From Paraliobacillus sp. PM-2 (lineage in GTDB: Bacteria; Bacillota; Bacilli; Bacillales; Amphibacillaceae): DNA of 64,000 bases. Made by a program: the position numbers and the translations under genes. The stretch is taken from the NCBI RefSeq assembly GCF_001368815.1, contig NZ_CTEI01000001.1, forward strand, positions 62,001 to 126,000. The letters are read 5' to 3'. Below are positions 30,428 to 39,705 of the stretch, piece by piece; position 1 is the first letter of the stretch, and the number at the start of each line of letters is the position of its first letter. The notes under the pieces are model-generated. The model saw only the letters and a program-made list of their open reading frames with translations, had not been told where the DNA came from and did no database searches.

Positions 30428-30468
30428 GCGCTTACAAGGTTTAAAATATAAATATGAAGGCGCTTACA
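30428..30468. promoter_or_regulatory. Candidate cre box pair before the ABC importer operon
   Basis: GCGCTTACA occurs twice, at 30428-30436 and 30460-30468. The second copy belongs to TGAAGGCGCTTACA (30455-30468), one mismatch from the cre pattern; the first has about three. They fall inside a 435-bp gene-free region (30219-30653) that otherwise holds the GH38 terminator and AT-rich sequence with no clear promoter. Confidence 0.45.
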
Positions 30469-30653
30469 TACCAATTAACTACTTTATCTACTTGTTGAGT
30501 GAAAAACGATTATATCCTAATGATTACTGGTAATTATGATTGGATTAATGGAAACATGGATATGTTGAAATCAATCTAATGTAGCAGTGAATAGTTTGTT
30601 ACATTTAAATAATCAAAATGCCGAAATTCTATCAGATGTGAAGGAGGAGAAAC

Positions 30654-31583
30654 ATGAAAAAAATTGCACGCGATATATACACAAATCGAACATGGCTTCT
30701 TATGGTTTTACCGGGAACGATTTGGCTACTTATATTTGCCTATCTACCAATGTTTGGGCAAGTATTAGCTTTTAAAAAATTCCGGATAGATCCAGACGGC
30801 TTCTTTGCAAGTGTTATTAATAGTGAATGGGTGGGTTTTGAGAACTTTAAATATCTATTTAGTACAAATGACGCTTGGATTATTACGAGAAATACACTTG
30901 TGTATAATACTATCTTTATTGTATTAGGGCTTGTATTTGCAGTAGCAACAGCTATTTTACTTAGTGAGATGTTGAATAAAAGGTTGTCCAAATTTTATCA
31001 GACTTCCATTCTATTCCCTCACTTCATCTCTTGGGTTATTGGAAGTTACTTTGTTTTCACTTTTTTAAGTGCAGATTATGGGTTGTTAAATTATGTACTA
31101 GGATGGTTCAACATTGATCCTGTCTCATGGTATAGCGAACCAACATATTGGCCATTTATTATCGTATTTATGAGTCTGTGGAAGGGTGTCGGTTATGGAA
31201 GTATCGTTTATTTAGCATCTATCGTTGGAATTGATCGAACGTATTATGAGGCAGCCATGATTGATGGTGCATCCAAATGGAATCAAATTAAGAACATTAC
31301 GATCCCAATGCTAAAACCGTTAATGATTATCTTAACAATTATGAATATAGGTAAAATATTTAATTCGGATTTTGGTTTATTTTATCAAGTACCAAGGGAT
31401 TCAGGCGCATTATACTCCGTCACAAATGTAATTGATACATTCGTTTATCGAGGGTTAATGAATTTAGGTGATATTGGCATGAGTACAGCGGCAGGTCTTT
31501 ATCAGTCAGTTGTTGGCTTTATTCTTGTTATTATCACGAACTATATTGTAAGAAAAATTGATGAAGAAAGTGCCCTGTTTTAA
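30654..31583 (+). CDS. Sugar ABC transporter permease, LplB type
   Basis: One of two membrane subunits of an oligosaccharide importer. It has 309 residues and about six transmembrane helices; the cytoplasmic EAA loop that contacts the ATPase is visible as YYEAAMIDGASKWNQIKNITIPML (around residues 200-222). The N-terminus MKKIARDIYTNRTWLLMVLPG and the length match LplB/YtcP-like permeases. A GGAGG site precedes ATG 30654. No ATPase gene is in the locus, so a shared MsmX-type ATPase encoded elsewhere is expected. Neighbouring glycosidases suggest N-glycan fragments as substrate. Confidence 0.93.
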   Translation: MKKIARDIYTNRTWLLMVLPGTIWLLIFAYLPMFGQVLAFKKFRIDPDGFFASVINSEWVGFENFKYLFSTNDAWIITRNTLVYNTIFIVLGLVFAVATAILLSEMLNKRLSKFYQTSILFPHFISWVIGSYFVFTFLSADYGLLNYVLGWFNIDPVSWYSEPTYWPFIIVFMSLWKGVGYGSIVYLASIVGIDRTYYEAAMIDGASKWNQIKNITIPMLKPLMIILTIMNIGKIFNSDFGLFYQVPRDSGALYSVTNVIDTFVYRGLMNLGDIGMSTAAGLYQSVVGFILVIITNYIVRKIDEESALF

Positions 31584-31713
31584 TTGGCACTATGCTTTCT
31601 AAGAAGGGGGGAACGGCCACCTGGCCTTTCATATGTCAAAACTTGCTAACGACCAAACACCGATTGAACATTCACATTCATCAGCAATAAAGAAAGGAGG
31701 TCGGACCAAGACC

Positions 31714-32622
31714 ATGAGGAAAAAATATCGAGATCCTCAACATCTACACCCATTCGTAAATAAAATTATTACTGTATTGTTAGGTATTTTGGCAATTGCA
31801 TGTATATTCCCGTTCATTTATGTTGTTATTATCTCTTTAACTAGTGAAGAAACTATTGTGAAAAATGGATTCCAGCTCATACCAGAGGCTTGGAGTGGTG
31901 AGGCATATCAATACTTATGGAGTATGAAAGGGCAGTTGTTTCGGTCTTATGGTGTAACAATTTTTGTTACTGTTGTCGGAACAGCCATTAGTGTATTAAT
32001 GATTACTTTTTATGCATATGCCATTTCAAGGCCGCAATTTAAGTACCGACGATTTTTTACCATGTTTGCTTTCTTTACCATGCTTTTCAGTGGTGGTTTA
32101 GTACCAATGTATATTGTCGTAACCCAGTTCCTTGAATTAAAAGATACGGTGTGGGCATTGATTCTACCACTGACGATGAATGCTTTCTATATTATTATTA
32201 TGAGGACATTCTTTATGAAATCTGTATCTGAGTCGATTCTAGAATCAGCCCGCATTGATGGCGCTAGTGAGTGGCGAATCTTCTTCCAGATTATATTCCC
32301 ACTTTCATTACCAGGGATTGCGACAATTGCATTATTTAGTACACTTGGCTATTGGAATGATTGGTTTCAAGCGCTACTTTATATCAATGATCCTGATTTA
32401 GTACCGCTTCAATCGTTACTAATGAAAATAGAATCAAATCTCGAGTTTATGAGAGAAAATATGGACGTAGCTAACATGCAACAAAGTTTGTTTAGCACGA
32501 TCCCACAAGAATCAGCAAAAATGGCTATGGTTGTAATTGCCACCTTACCAATTGCGGTATCGTATCCGTTTTTCCAAAAGTACTTTATAAGCGGACTTAC
32601 TATTGGTGGCGTTAAAGAATAA
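31714..32622 (+). CDS. Sugar ABC transporter permease, LplC/YtcP type
   Basis: This is the second membrane subunit of the importer. Six predicted helices and the EAA loop ESARIDGASEWRIFFQIIFPLSLPG (about 200-224) are visible. The frame is open from ATG 31633, but that codon lacks a ribosome site at normal distance (the GGGGGG tract is 21 nt upstream, with a small GGCC-ACCT-GGCC hairpin between). ATG 31714 follows AAAGGAGG by about 13 nt and gives 302 residues, the family length. Either start is possible. The lipoprotein gene follows after 24 bp. Confidence 0.9.
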   Translation: MRKKYRDPQHLHPFVNKIITVLLGILAIACIFPFIYVVIISLTSEETIVKNGFQLIPEAWSGEAYQYLWSMKGQLFRSYGVTIFVTVVGTAISVLMITFYAYAISRPQFKYRRFFTMFAFFTMLFSGGLVPMYIVVTQFLELKDTVWALILPLTMNAFYIIIMRTFFMKSVSESILESARIDGASEWRIFFQIIFPLSLPGIATIALFSTLGYWNDWFQALLYINDPDLVPLQSLLMKIESNLEFMRENMDVANMQQSLFSTIPQESAKMAMVVIATLPIAVSYPFFQKYFISGLTIGGVKE

Positions 32623-32646
32623 ACAACAAAAAAGAGGAGTGAGGAA

Positions 32647-34092
32647 ATGAAGAAGAAGTTGGGGGTTTTATTAGCGTTATTCGTATTAATTGGTATGGTA
32701 CTTACTGCGTGTGGTGATGAGAAAAGCACAGCAAAAAATGGAGAAGACGGGGAAACATATGAAATTAAATGGTATACCGTTGGAACGCCACAACCAGATA
32801 CAGAGAAAGTATTTGAAGAAGTGAATACGTATATAAAAGATAAAATTAACGCTACAGTAGAAATGACACAAATTGACTGGGGTGATTGGGATCAAAAATC
32901 TCAAGTAATGATCAACTCAGGTGAACCATTCGATATTATTTTTACAAATGGAACAGACTATATTCAAAACGCACAAAAAGGTGCATTTATAGCAATTGAT
33001 GATATGTTAGATGATGAAGGAAAGGATCTTAAAGATACCATTAATCCAACGCTTTTAGAAGGGATTAAAGTTAACGGTAAAATATACGGTGTTCCTTCTA
33101 ATAAAGAGGCAGCAAGACAAACCGTCTATACATTTAATAAACGTCTAGTAGAAAAGTATGATTTCGATATTTCAAAGGTTAGTAAGTTAGAAGATCTTGA
33201 ACCAATGTTGAAAGTGATTAAAGAAAATGAGCCTAGTATTACACCGATGGCAACATTTAATGCTTATCTACCATATGATTATATCTTTAATCATGAAATG
33301 CCGTTTGCAATCCCATTCGAAGGGGACACAGATAAAGTAATTAATCATTTTGAATCTGATTTAACGATGGAAACATATAAAACGATGCATGAATATTTTA
33401 ACGCTGGATACTTGAAACAAGATGCAGCGACAAGTAAAGATAGTTGGCCAATGGATGTAGAAAACTGGTTTGTTCGTATGGGAGATTCTCAGCCATATGC
33501 TGATCTACTATGGAGCCGTGCAGCTAAGTATGATGTTGTTTCCGTTCCTGCTGAACAACCTGTTACTATTAATGACTCTGTATCTGGTGCCATTCAAGCG
33601 ATCTCGGCAACTTCAGACAACCCAGAAAAAGCAATGGAATTCTTAAATCTACTTAACACAGATCCATACCTTCGTAACCTTGTCGATAAGGGAATCGAGG
33701 ATGTGCACTATACAAAGAATGAAGATGATGTCATTCAAGATCTACCAGCACGAATTGAACGTTATAACGTACCAACGTATTCTTTAGGAAATCACTTTAT
33801 CTTGTATCTATATGAAAATGATCCTAAAGATAAGTGGGATAAATTCCAAGACTTTAATGAATCTGCTACAGAAGCACCAACACTTGGGTTCCATTTTAAC
33901 AGTGATCCGGTTAGAACAGAGCTTGCAGCCATTACTAATATTTCTAATGAGTTTTACCCAGCATTGGCAACAGGTTCTGTAGATCCAGAAGAATATCTCC
34001 CTAAGTACAATGAAAAGTTAAAAGACGCAGGGCTTGATAAAGTGTTACAAGAAATCCAAAAGCAATTTGATGAGTGGAAAAGTAAGCAATAA
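32647..34092 (+). CDS. Oligosaccharide-binding lipoprotein of the ABC importer
   Basis: This is a surface solute-binding protein. A signal sequence ends in the lipobox LTAC (Cys near residue 22), so it is lipid-anchored outside the membrane. The family-1-type binding fold (EIKWYTVGTPQPDTEKVFEEV, TMEQIDW-like segment, FDIIFTNG) and a long C-terminal domain match LplA-like binding proteins that pair with LplB/YtcP permeases. Length 481 residues. The ribosome site is GAGGAGTGAGG. Its position between permeases and the sensor kinase supports glycan capture. The exact ligand cannot be read from sequence. Confidence 0.93.
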   Translation: MKKKLGVLLALFVLIGMVLTACGDEKSTAKNGEDGETYEIKWYTVGTPQPDTEKVFEEVNTYIKDKINATVEMTQIDWGDWDQKSQVMINSGEPFDIIFTNGTDYIQNAQKGAFIAIDDMLDDEGKDLKDTINPTLLEGIKVNGKIYGVPSNKEAARQTVYTFNKRLVEKYDFDISKVSKLEDLEPMLKVIKENEPSITPMATFNAYLPYDYIFNHEMPFAIPFEGDTDKVINHFESDLTMETYKTMHEYFNAGYLKQDAATSKDSWPMDVENWFVRMGDSQPYADLLWSRAAKYDVVSVPAEQPVTINDSVSGAIQAISATSDNPEKAMEFLNLLNTDPYLRNLVDKGIEDVHYTKNEDDVIQDLPARIERYNVPTYSLGNHFILYLYENDPKDKWDKFQDFNESATEAPTLGFHFNSDPVRTELAAITNISNEFYPALATGSVDPEEYLPKYNEKLKDAGLDKVLQEIQKQFDEWKSKQ

Positions 34093-34100
34093 CAATAGAT

Positions 34101-34141
34101 GAAAATCAGGCTGGGTGAAATATACCAGCTTGATTTTATTT
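34101..34141 (+). terminator. Hairpin after the importer operon
   Basis: AAAATCAGGCTGG pairs with CCAGCTTGATTTT across a 10-nt loop, with a T-rich tail. It may allow partial read-through into the two-component genes, which have no evident strong promoter. Confidence 0.65.
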
Positions 34142-34239
34142 CAAGTTTATTTGTAGTAAATGGTAACCCAGGCTCATATGTTATTTAAATGTATTATGCT
34201 ATGATTAAAAAAAATAATGTTGAATTTGAGGATATCAAT

Positions 34240-36042
34240 ATGAAAATGTGGAGAATGGGGCTAGGACGCTTTACGCATAATGTGTTTAATCGATTATTTT
34301 TAATATCTTCTATTACGATCGTTTTAACTGTCATTATATTAATTGTTACAATAACAAACTATTATTCAGACATTATCATTCAGAAGGAAGTTAATATCAA
34401 TACTCGAACAATAGAAAGAGTAGAAGATTATTTGTCAGATAAAGATTTAGACATAAAAAAGTCGATAAGGGGTTTGTACATGAAAGAGGGGATGATTGAT
34501 CACATTTCCTTTGCTCTTCATAATGGTTATGTTAAATATTTAGAATATCGTCTTGATCAATTCTCAAAAGATAACTCTTTTGTACCCGATAATATTGAAA
34601 CGTATTTTAATAGCTATTTTAGCCAAGATAGTGATTTAAATGCTATTAGTCTACATTCCTTAGAGGACCCTACCATTGAATATTTATTAGTTAATAATAA
34701 CATTCGCTGGCATAACAGTATTGTTGGTAACGATATGATTTTAGACACATTAATTGCAAAGGCCATGCCAGAGCCTAAAAAGGACAGCCCATTAAATCAA
34801 CGTAAATTAAAAAATACAATTACGATAAAAAGAGAAATTAACAATCCAGTTACCCTTCAACGAATTGGTGAAATTTCGTTTTATTTTTCAACCAATCGTA
34901 TAGACAGAATTTTAGAAAAGCGTCAAGGGATATCGACCTCTTTCTTTTTGCTTGATGCAAATGATGAAATCGCTTATTCCCTTAATAAAGGGGTACCTTT
35001 GGGTATTCTGAATCAAATAAAACATGAAACAAATGAAACGGAATTAAAGTGGAAAAACGAAAATTATTATATCAATACAATTGCAAACAAGGGAGATTAT
35101 ACGTACATAAGTGTGATCCCTGATAAAGGTTGGGCAAAGTTATCGATCATAAGAGGAACCATGTGGCTTGTTATTATCTTGCTGATTATTATTGCCATTT
35201 TAATCTCCTATTCCATTACATTTAACTATTCTAGGCGAATCCAAACAATTGTGTCTGTTATTCGCCAAGTCGAAGAGAGAAATCTAGATGCAAGAATCCC
35301 TGAATCAAAACATAAAGATGAATTATCAGAAATAGCCGTTAACATTAATTCGATGTTAAATGAATTAAATAATTATATTGATCAATTTTATTTACTTCAT
35401 ATGAAGCAGCAACAGGCAGAATTAAAAGCACTTCAGGCACAAATCGATCCGCATTTTTTATTTAACACACTGGAAGCAATACGAATGGTTGCCATTGTTG
35501 AGGGATCACAGACATCTAGCAAAATGATTTTCCATTTATCAAAATTATTCCGCTATTCGTTAGAACCAAGAGATACCGTTCCATTATACACGGAAATCGA
35601 AAATGTGAGCCAGTACTTAAAATTAATGCAATTTAAATATCCTAATAAATTAGACGTACACTTTGATGTTCCTAGTGATGCAAAACAAACACTCGTGCAG
35701 AAGTTGATTTTACAGCCAATTATTGAAAATTATTTTGTTCATGGTTTTAAGAAGGATCGATCGGATAATGCGTTGGTCATACGTGTGGATAACTTTGATG
35801 ATATGATAAAAATTATTGTTGAAGATAATGGTAAAGGAATAACAGAAGAGCAACTTGAAAAAATTGTTCAATATATTGAATCTGAAGAAAAAGAAGAAGT
35901 GAGATCCATCGGCTTAAGAAACATCCACCAACGATTAAAGCTGAAATATGGGGATCTATTTGGTCTTACGTTGCAAAGTAAAGAAGATAATGGAATGGTT
36001 GTGACACTATCAATACCTAAAAGAGGTGATAGCCATGTATAA
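34240..36042 (+). CDS. YesM-type sensor histidine kinase
   Basis: This membrane sensor probably detects extracellular glycan or the loaded binding protein. A transmembrane helix near residues 18-42, an extracytoplasmic sensor of about 260 residues, a second helix near 310-330, a HAMP domain and a His_kinase domain with the phosphoacceptor His near 405 in QIDPHFLFNTLEA are present. The HATPase domain has VEDNGKGIT and SIGLRNIHQRLK. ATG 34189 has no ribosome site; ATG 34240 follows TGAGGA and gives 600 residues. Its end overlaps the response-regulator start by 8 bp. Kinases of this class usually control adjacent sugar importers. Confidence 0.92.
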   Translation: MKMWRMGLGRFTHNVFNRLFLISSITIVLTVIILIVTITNYYSDIIIQKEVNINTRTIERVEDYLSDKDLDIKKSIRGLYMKEGMIDHISFALHNGYVKYLEYRLDQFSKDNSFVPDNIETYFNSYFSQDSDLNAISLHSLEDPTIEYLLVNNNIRWHNSIVGNDMILDTLIAKAMPEPKKDSPLNQRKLKNTITIKREINNPVTLQRIGEISFYFSTNRIDRILEKRQGISTSFFLLDANDEIAYSLNKGVPLGILNQIKHETNETELKWKNENYYINTIANKGDYTYISVIPDKGWAKLSIIRGTMWLVIILLIIIAILISYSITFNYSRRIQTIVSVIRQVEERNLDARIPESKHKDELSEIAVNINSMLNELNNYIDQFYLLHMKQQQAELKALQAQIDPHFLFNTLEAIRMVAIVEGSQTSSKMIFHLSKLFRYSLEPRDTVPLYTEIENVSQYLKLMQFKYPNKLDVHFDVPSDAKQTLVQKLILQPIIENYFVHGFKKDRSDNALVIRVDNFDDMIKIIVEDNGKGITEEQLEKIVQYIESEEKEEVRSIGLRNIHQRLKLKYGDLFGLTLQSKEDNGMVVTLSIPKRGDSHV

Positions 36043-37540
36043 AGTACTTATTGTCGATGATGAATCAATGATTACAATGGGAATGCAAGCATTATTAAAT
36101 TGGGAAGACTATGGATTTGAAATTGTAGCAACTGCAGAAAGTGGAGAACAGGCGCTAGATTTTTTAATGGATAACACCATTGATCTACTTATTACCGATA
36201 TCTTAATGGATGAAATGACTGGTTTAGAGTTGATTAAAGAAGCAGCAAAAGTTCAGCCACATATTAAAAGTATTGTATTAACCGGTTACCAAGAATTTAA
36301 ATATATTAAACAGAGCTTGTTATTAGGTGTTGAAAACTATTTGGTAAAACCCGTAGATGAAAATGAATTGGTTACGACGATTCAAAATATCGGACAAAAA
36401 ATGAATGCTATAAATAGTAAGAATCAGTCAGAGCAGTCCTTTACATTAAAAGATAATACACTATGGCAATTTTTAAATGGAGAAATTGATAAACATGATT
36501 GCCTGGAAAGATTGTCTTTATATAACGTTCAGTTTGAATATCCTTTTTTTAATGTGTCCATTTTAAGCTTTGAAAATTATCACCATACACAAACAACGAA
36601 AGACATAAGAAATTATATTGAATCTAACTATACAGCTGCTTGTCTTTATAGTCCAAACCAAGAATTATTAATTATTTTTGAAGGTTCCAGCGAAGAACAA
36701 TTATTTTATTATAATCAAGCATTAGTGGATTATTTAAAAACAGAACAAAATAATACAGGCTTCTTTTATTTATCGATGGGAAAGTCAGTGAACACAATGG
36801 AAGGAATTGAGGATAGTTTTACAAATGCAATAGAGTGTAGTTTGCTTGAATTGTATTCACATCCCAATGTCCTTATTTCAGAGCGTTTCGTAGTAGACAA
36901 ACAGGATGAATTGAAGAAGCAACAAGCCTTCAAGGATGATATCGTTAAGCAACTGTTGCAACCAGATGGTGATTCGATAAAGGTGATCGACGATTTCTTT
37001 CAAGATTTAATTAAGCATTCCAAGTATATCTCTCCACAAGTAGCCAGGAGATATACATTTGATTTTATTTCCTGTATTCATTATTCACTTAAAACGGATG
37101 ATCTTTCCTATTATACAGCTTCTGTGGAAAAAATAGCTTATAGTCAAGACGTCGGTCAACTAAAAGAGATTTTAAAAGAATACTGTCATGAATTAATGCT
37201 ATCTATTCATCAGCAAACGAGTGAACGAAGTCCAATTGTTCAAAATGTGCTGGATTATATTCATACACATTATAATAAGGGGATTTCGTTAAAAACATTA
37301 GGTCAACAATTTCATGTGAATGCAATTTATTTAGGGCAGTTGTTTCAAAAAGAATTGGGTGTTGTCTTTTCTGAATATTTAAATCGTTATCGATTAGAAA
37401 AGGCAAAGGAATTATTGAAAACAACGCATTATCGAGCTGGTGAAATTGGAATCATTGTTGGTTATTCGGATACGACTTATTTTTATAAACAATTTAAGAA
37501 AAATGTAGGGGCAACACCAAGTAAATGGCGAAAGATATGA
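36035..37540 (+). CDS. YesN-type response regulator with AraC domain
   Basis: This is the partner of the preceding kinase and the likely activator of the importer and glycosidase operons. The receiver domain (1-120) has VLIVDDESMI, phosphoacceptor Asp near residue 55 (LLITDILMDEMTG) and the Lys in YLVKPVDENE. A middle linker of about 260 residues precedes a C-terminal AraC/XylS double helix-turn-helix (about 395-500; GISLKTLGQQFHVNAIYLGQLF, IGIIVGYSDTTYFYKQFKK). The inferred start is ATG 36035 behind AGAGGTGAT; a GTG at 36026 is also in frame. It is coupled to the kinase by overlap. Direct targets are inferred from context. Confidence 0.93.
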   Translation: MYKVLIVDDESMITMGMQALLNWEDYGFEIVATAESGEQALDFLMDNTIDLLITDILMDEMTGLELIKEAAKVQPHIKSIVLTGYQEFKYIKQSLLLGVENYLVKPVDENELVTTIQNIGQKMNAINSKNQSEQSFTLKDNTLWQFLNGEIDKHDCLERLSLYNVQFEYPFFNVSILSFENYHHTQTTKDIRNYIESNYTAACLYSPNQELLIIFEGSSEEQLFYYNQALVDYLKTEQNNTGFFYLSMGKSVNTMEGIEDSFTNAIECSLLELYSHPNVLISERFVVDKQDELKKQQAFKDDIVKQLLQPDGDSIKVIDDFFQDLIKHSKYISPQVARRYTFDFISCIHYSLKTDDLSYYTASVEKIAYSQDVGQLKEILKEYCHELMLSIHQQTSERSPIVQNVLDYIHTHYNKGISLKTLGQQFHVNAIYLGQLFQKELGVVFSEYLNRYRLEKAKELLKTTHYRAGEIGIIVGYSDTTYFYKQFKKNVGATPSKWRKI

Positions 37541-37577
37541 ATAGATATAAGCATGATTAGGAAAAGAAAAAGGGAAG

Positions 37578-37852
37578 TTATTCACAGGTGAATAACTAAA
37601 AATACGGATATAATAAGGGATTTGATAAGAAATGGTGGATAACCCCTTAAAGTTATTCACACCCTGTGCATAAACTTGAGGATAACTTTCTATATTTAGT
37701 AGCGAACAATTGATCTTATACAAAATAGCCAGCTAGCTGTCTGTTAATATAACTAAAAATAGTGGAAATCCTGTTAATAACCTGTTTACATCTGTTGATA
37801 ACCCCTTGTGCAGGATTGCTGTGAACAAAACTGTGGACAATTGTTATGCATA
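37578..37852. other. DnaA-box cluster between the YesN-type gene and manA
   Basis: This 393-bp gene-free region contains three exact matches to TTATNCACA: 37578-37586 and 37653-37661 on the plus strand and 37665-37673 on the minus strand. One-mismatch boxes lie at 37587-37595, 37634-37642, 37772-37780, 37793-37801, 37820-37828, 37832-37840 and 37844-37852. Several form inverted pairs, for example AGTTATTCAC-AG-GTGAATAACT. The density is far above chance. B. subtilis has origin-proximal DnaA-box clusters outside oriC that moderate initiation; this may be an analogue. A manA promoter with an extended -10 (TGATAGAAT, 37891-37899) is possible at the right end. Confidence 0.7.
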
Positions 37853-37933
37853 AACAACTAATTTGTTCATCGTGCATTTGTAGTATGCTGTGATAGAATA
37901 TAGAGGTAAAAGATATAAAGGAGGATACGTATT

Positions 37934-38896
37934 ATGTATCAAGAACCGTTATTCCTACAACCTGTTTTTAAAGAACGCATTTGGGGTGGTCAAAAGTTAA
38001 AAACAGCGTTTAACTATGATATCCCATATGAACATACAGGAGAAGCATGGGTAATATCTGCACACCCAAATGGCCCAAGTCAAATAAAAAATGGTGAGTT
38101 AGCTGGCAAAACACTATTAGATGCATGGGAACAATATGGAGAGCTTTTTAATAAATCAGTGGATAACAATGAAGCTTACCCATTATTAATAAAAATATTA
38201 GATGCAGATGCTGATCTATCCGTTCAAGTACATCCCGACGATACATATGCACGTGAAGTAGAAGATCAGCCTTATGGAAAAACAGAATGTTGGTATGTAC
38301 TATCAGCTGATGAAGATGCAGAGATGATTTGTGGACATCATGCACAAACAAGAGATGAATTGAAACAAATGATTGCAGATGGAAATTGGGATCACCTCTT
38401 ACGTCGCGTTCCAGTACAGGCTGGTGATTTTATTTATGTTCCTAGTGGTACTATTCATGCAATAGGAAAAGGTTTGGTCGTTCTAGAAACACAACAAAGT
38501 TCAGATATTACATACCGAGTGTATGATTATGACCGAACAGATGCAGAAGGAAACACACGTGAATTACACTTAGATGCTGCGATTGAAGTAACATCTATCC
38601 CACATGAAACACCAGATTATGATCAAAAGGTAGAAGAAATAGAAGGGCTGACTGCAAAACGTCTAGTAACAGAAAAGTATTTCACAGTATATCATTGGGA
38701 CCTAGATGGTGAAGTAAATCAAACACGCACAGTTGATTTCTTACAAGTAAGTTTAGTCGAAGGACAAGCTACCCTTACAATGAATGAGAAGACCTTTGAT
38801 ATTAAAAAAGGAGATCATTTTGTTATTCCTGCAACGATCAATGATTTTCATTTAAGTGGAAAAGCAGAATTTCTTGTATCCCATCCAACAACATAA
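37934..38896 (+). CDS. manA: Mannose-6-phosphate isomerase, class I
   Basis: This zinc enzyme interconverts mannose-6-phosphate and fructose-6-phosphate, feeding mannose into glycolysis. The opening PLFLQPVFKERIWGG, the metal-binding QVHPDD near residue 97, TECWYVL, and YVPSGTIHAIGKGLVVLE (about 170-187) are the family motifs. The length of 320 residues matches Bacillus ManA. A GGAGG site lies 8 bp upstream. Its placement beside the N-glycan locus fits use of released mannose, although a mannokinase is not seen in the window. It is followed by its own terminator. Confidence 0.96.
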   Translation: MYQEPLFLQPVFKERIWGGQKLKTAFNYDIPYEHTGEAWVISAHPNGPSQIKNGELAGKTLLDAWEQYGELFNKSVDNNEAYPLLIKILDADADLSVQVHPDDTYAREVEDQPYGKTECWYVLSADEDAEMICGHHAQTRDELKQMIADGNWDHLLRRVPVQAGDFIYVPSGTIHAIGKGLVVLETQQSSDITYRVYDYDRTDAEGNTRELHLDAAIEVTSIPHETPDYDQKVEEIEGLTAKRLVTEKYFTVYHWDLDGEVNQTRTVDFLQVSLVEGQATLTMNEKTFDIKKGDHFVIPATINDFHLSGKAEFLVSHPTT

Positions 38897-38903
38897 ACAG
38901 ATT

Positions 38904-38936
38904 AAAACTACGTCCTGTACTAGGCGTAGTTTTTTT
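38904..38936 (+). terminator. Terminator of manA
   Basis: AAAACTACG pairs with CGTAGTTTT over a 12-nt loop and seven T close the structure. Confidence 0.88.
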
Positions 38937-38966
38937 GTTAGGTAGGAAATGTATCATCGTGACTCA

Positions 38967-38975
38967 TGTGGATAA
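38967..38975 (-). other. Consensus DnaA box after manA
   Basis: TGTGGATAA is the reverse complement of the exact consensus TTATCCACA. It lies 1.1 kb from the cluster before manA. Confidence 0.55.
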
Positions 38976-39028
38976 CTTGTGATGATATGATGTAATTGAT
39001 TAATCAATTATAAAAATGAAGATGTGGG

Positions 39029-39392
39029 TGCCAAAATGGTTTAATCGTTCACTGGAGTTAGAAAAAAAGTGTGAGTGTACGAAAAAGTGGATATATCGAA
39101 CACTCGGGCAAGGAAAAAAAGTACGTGTGTATGAAAAAGTGGATATATCGAACACTTGGGCAAGGAAAAAAAGTACGTGTGTACGAAAAAGTGGATATAT
39201 CGAACATTTGGGCAAGGAAAAAAAGTACGTGTGTACGAAAAAGTAGATATATCGAACGCTCGGGCAAGGAAAAAAAGTACATGTGTACGAAAAAGTGGAT
39301 ATATCGAACACTCGGGTAAGAAAATAAGGCACGCGTGTACGAAAAACAAAATTTATCGTTCATTCATGTTGAAAAGTATCTTACATCTGGAC
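39029..39392. repeat. 52-bp tandem repeat array, seven units
   Basis: GAAAAAGTGGATATATCG recurs exactly every 52 bp at 39081, 39133, 39185, 39237 and 39289; the phase continues into diverged units at 39029-39080 and 39341-39392. The five central copies are nearly identical and the edge copies are decayed. Because 52 is not a multiple of three, all frames stay open on both strands, which produces spurious overlapping ORFs. It lies in a gene-free stretch (38897-39705). No spacers are present, so it is not CRISPR. Confidence 0.93.
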
Positions 39393-39580
39393 GAAACCAT
39401 AACTATTTGTACGAAATAATATATGTAGCTCCTTATATAATCTAACAATGAAAATTTTTTAACCCAATCACGCTAGAAACTGCTACAATCTAGATGCACT
39501 GTGATTAAGCTCATTGTATAACATACGATTTTTATTAATAATGGCACCAATAGTTTTTACTATAGTCAATGCACAACAAC

Positions 39581-39594
39581 TGTAAGCGTTCTCC
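39581..39594. promoter_or_regulatory. Weak cre-like site before the RsgI-like gene
   Basis: TGTAAGCGTTCTCC matches the cre pattern TGWAARCGYTWNCW with two mismatches and lies 112 bp before the RsgI-like start. The surrounding AT-rich sequence shows no clear promoter. Confidence 0.3.
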
Positions 39595-39705
39595 TTTATA
39601 AATTAATATGTTAAACTGTATTTCTAGATAACCCAAGGACATACAAGTAGCTTAACAAGACGTACATAATAGTCATAATAGATCAAAATGCAAAGGTGTG
39701 GCATC

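Noticed and set aside
30587-30775. ORF of 62 codons before the first permease
   Set aside because: It overlaps the permease start in another frame and lacks a ribosome site.
39029-39392. Possible CRISPR array
   Set aside because: Units are contiguous 52-bp copies with no unique spacers and no cas genes nearby.
39000-39419. Several overlapping ORFs on both strands
   Set aside because: They are produced by the 52-bp repeat period, which leaves all frames open; none has a convincing ribosome site or family.
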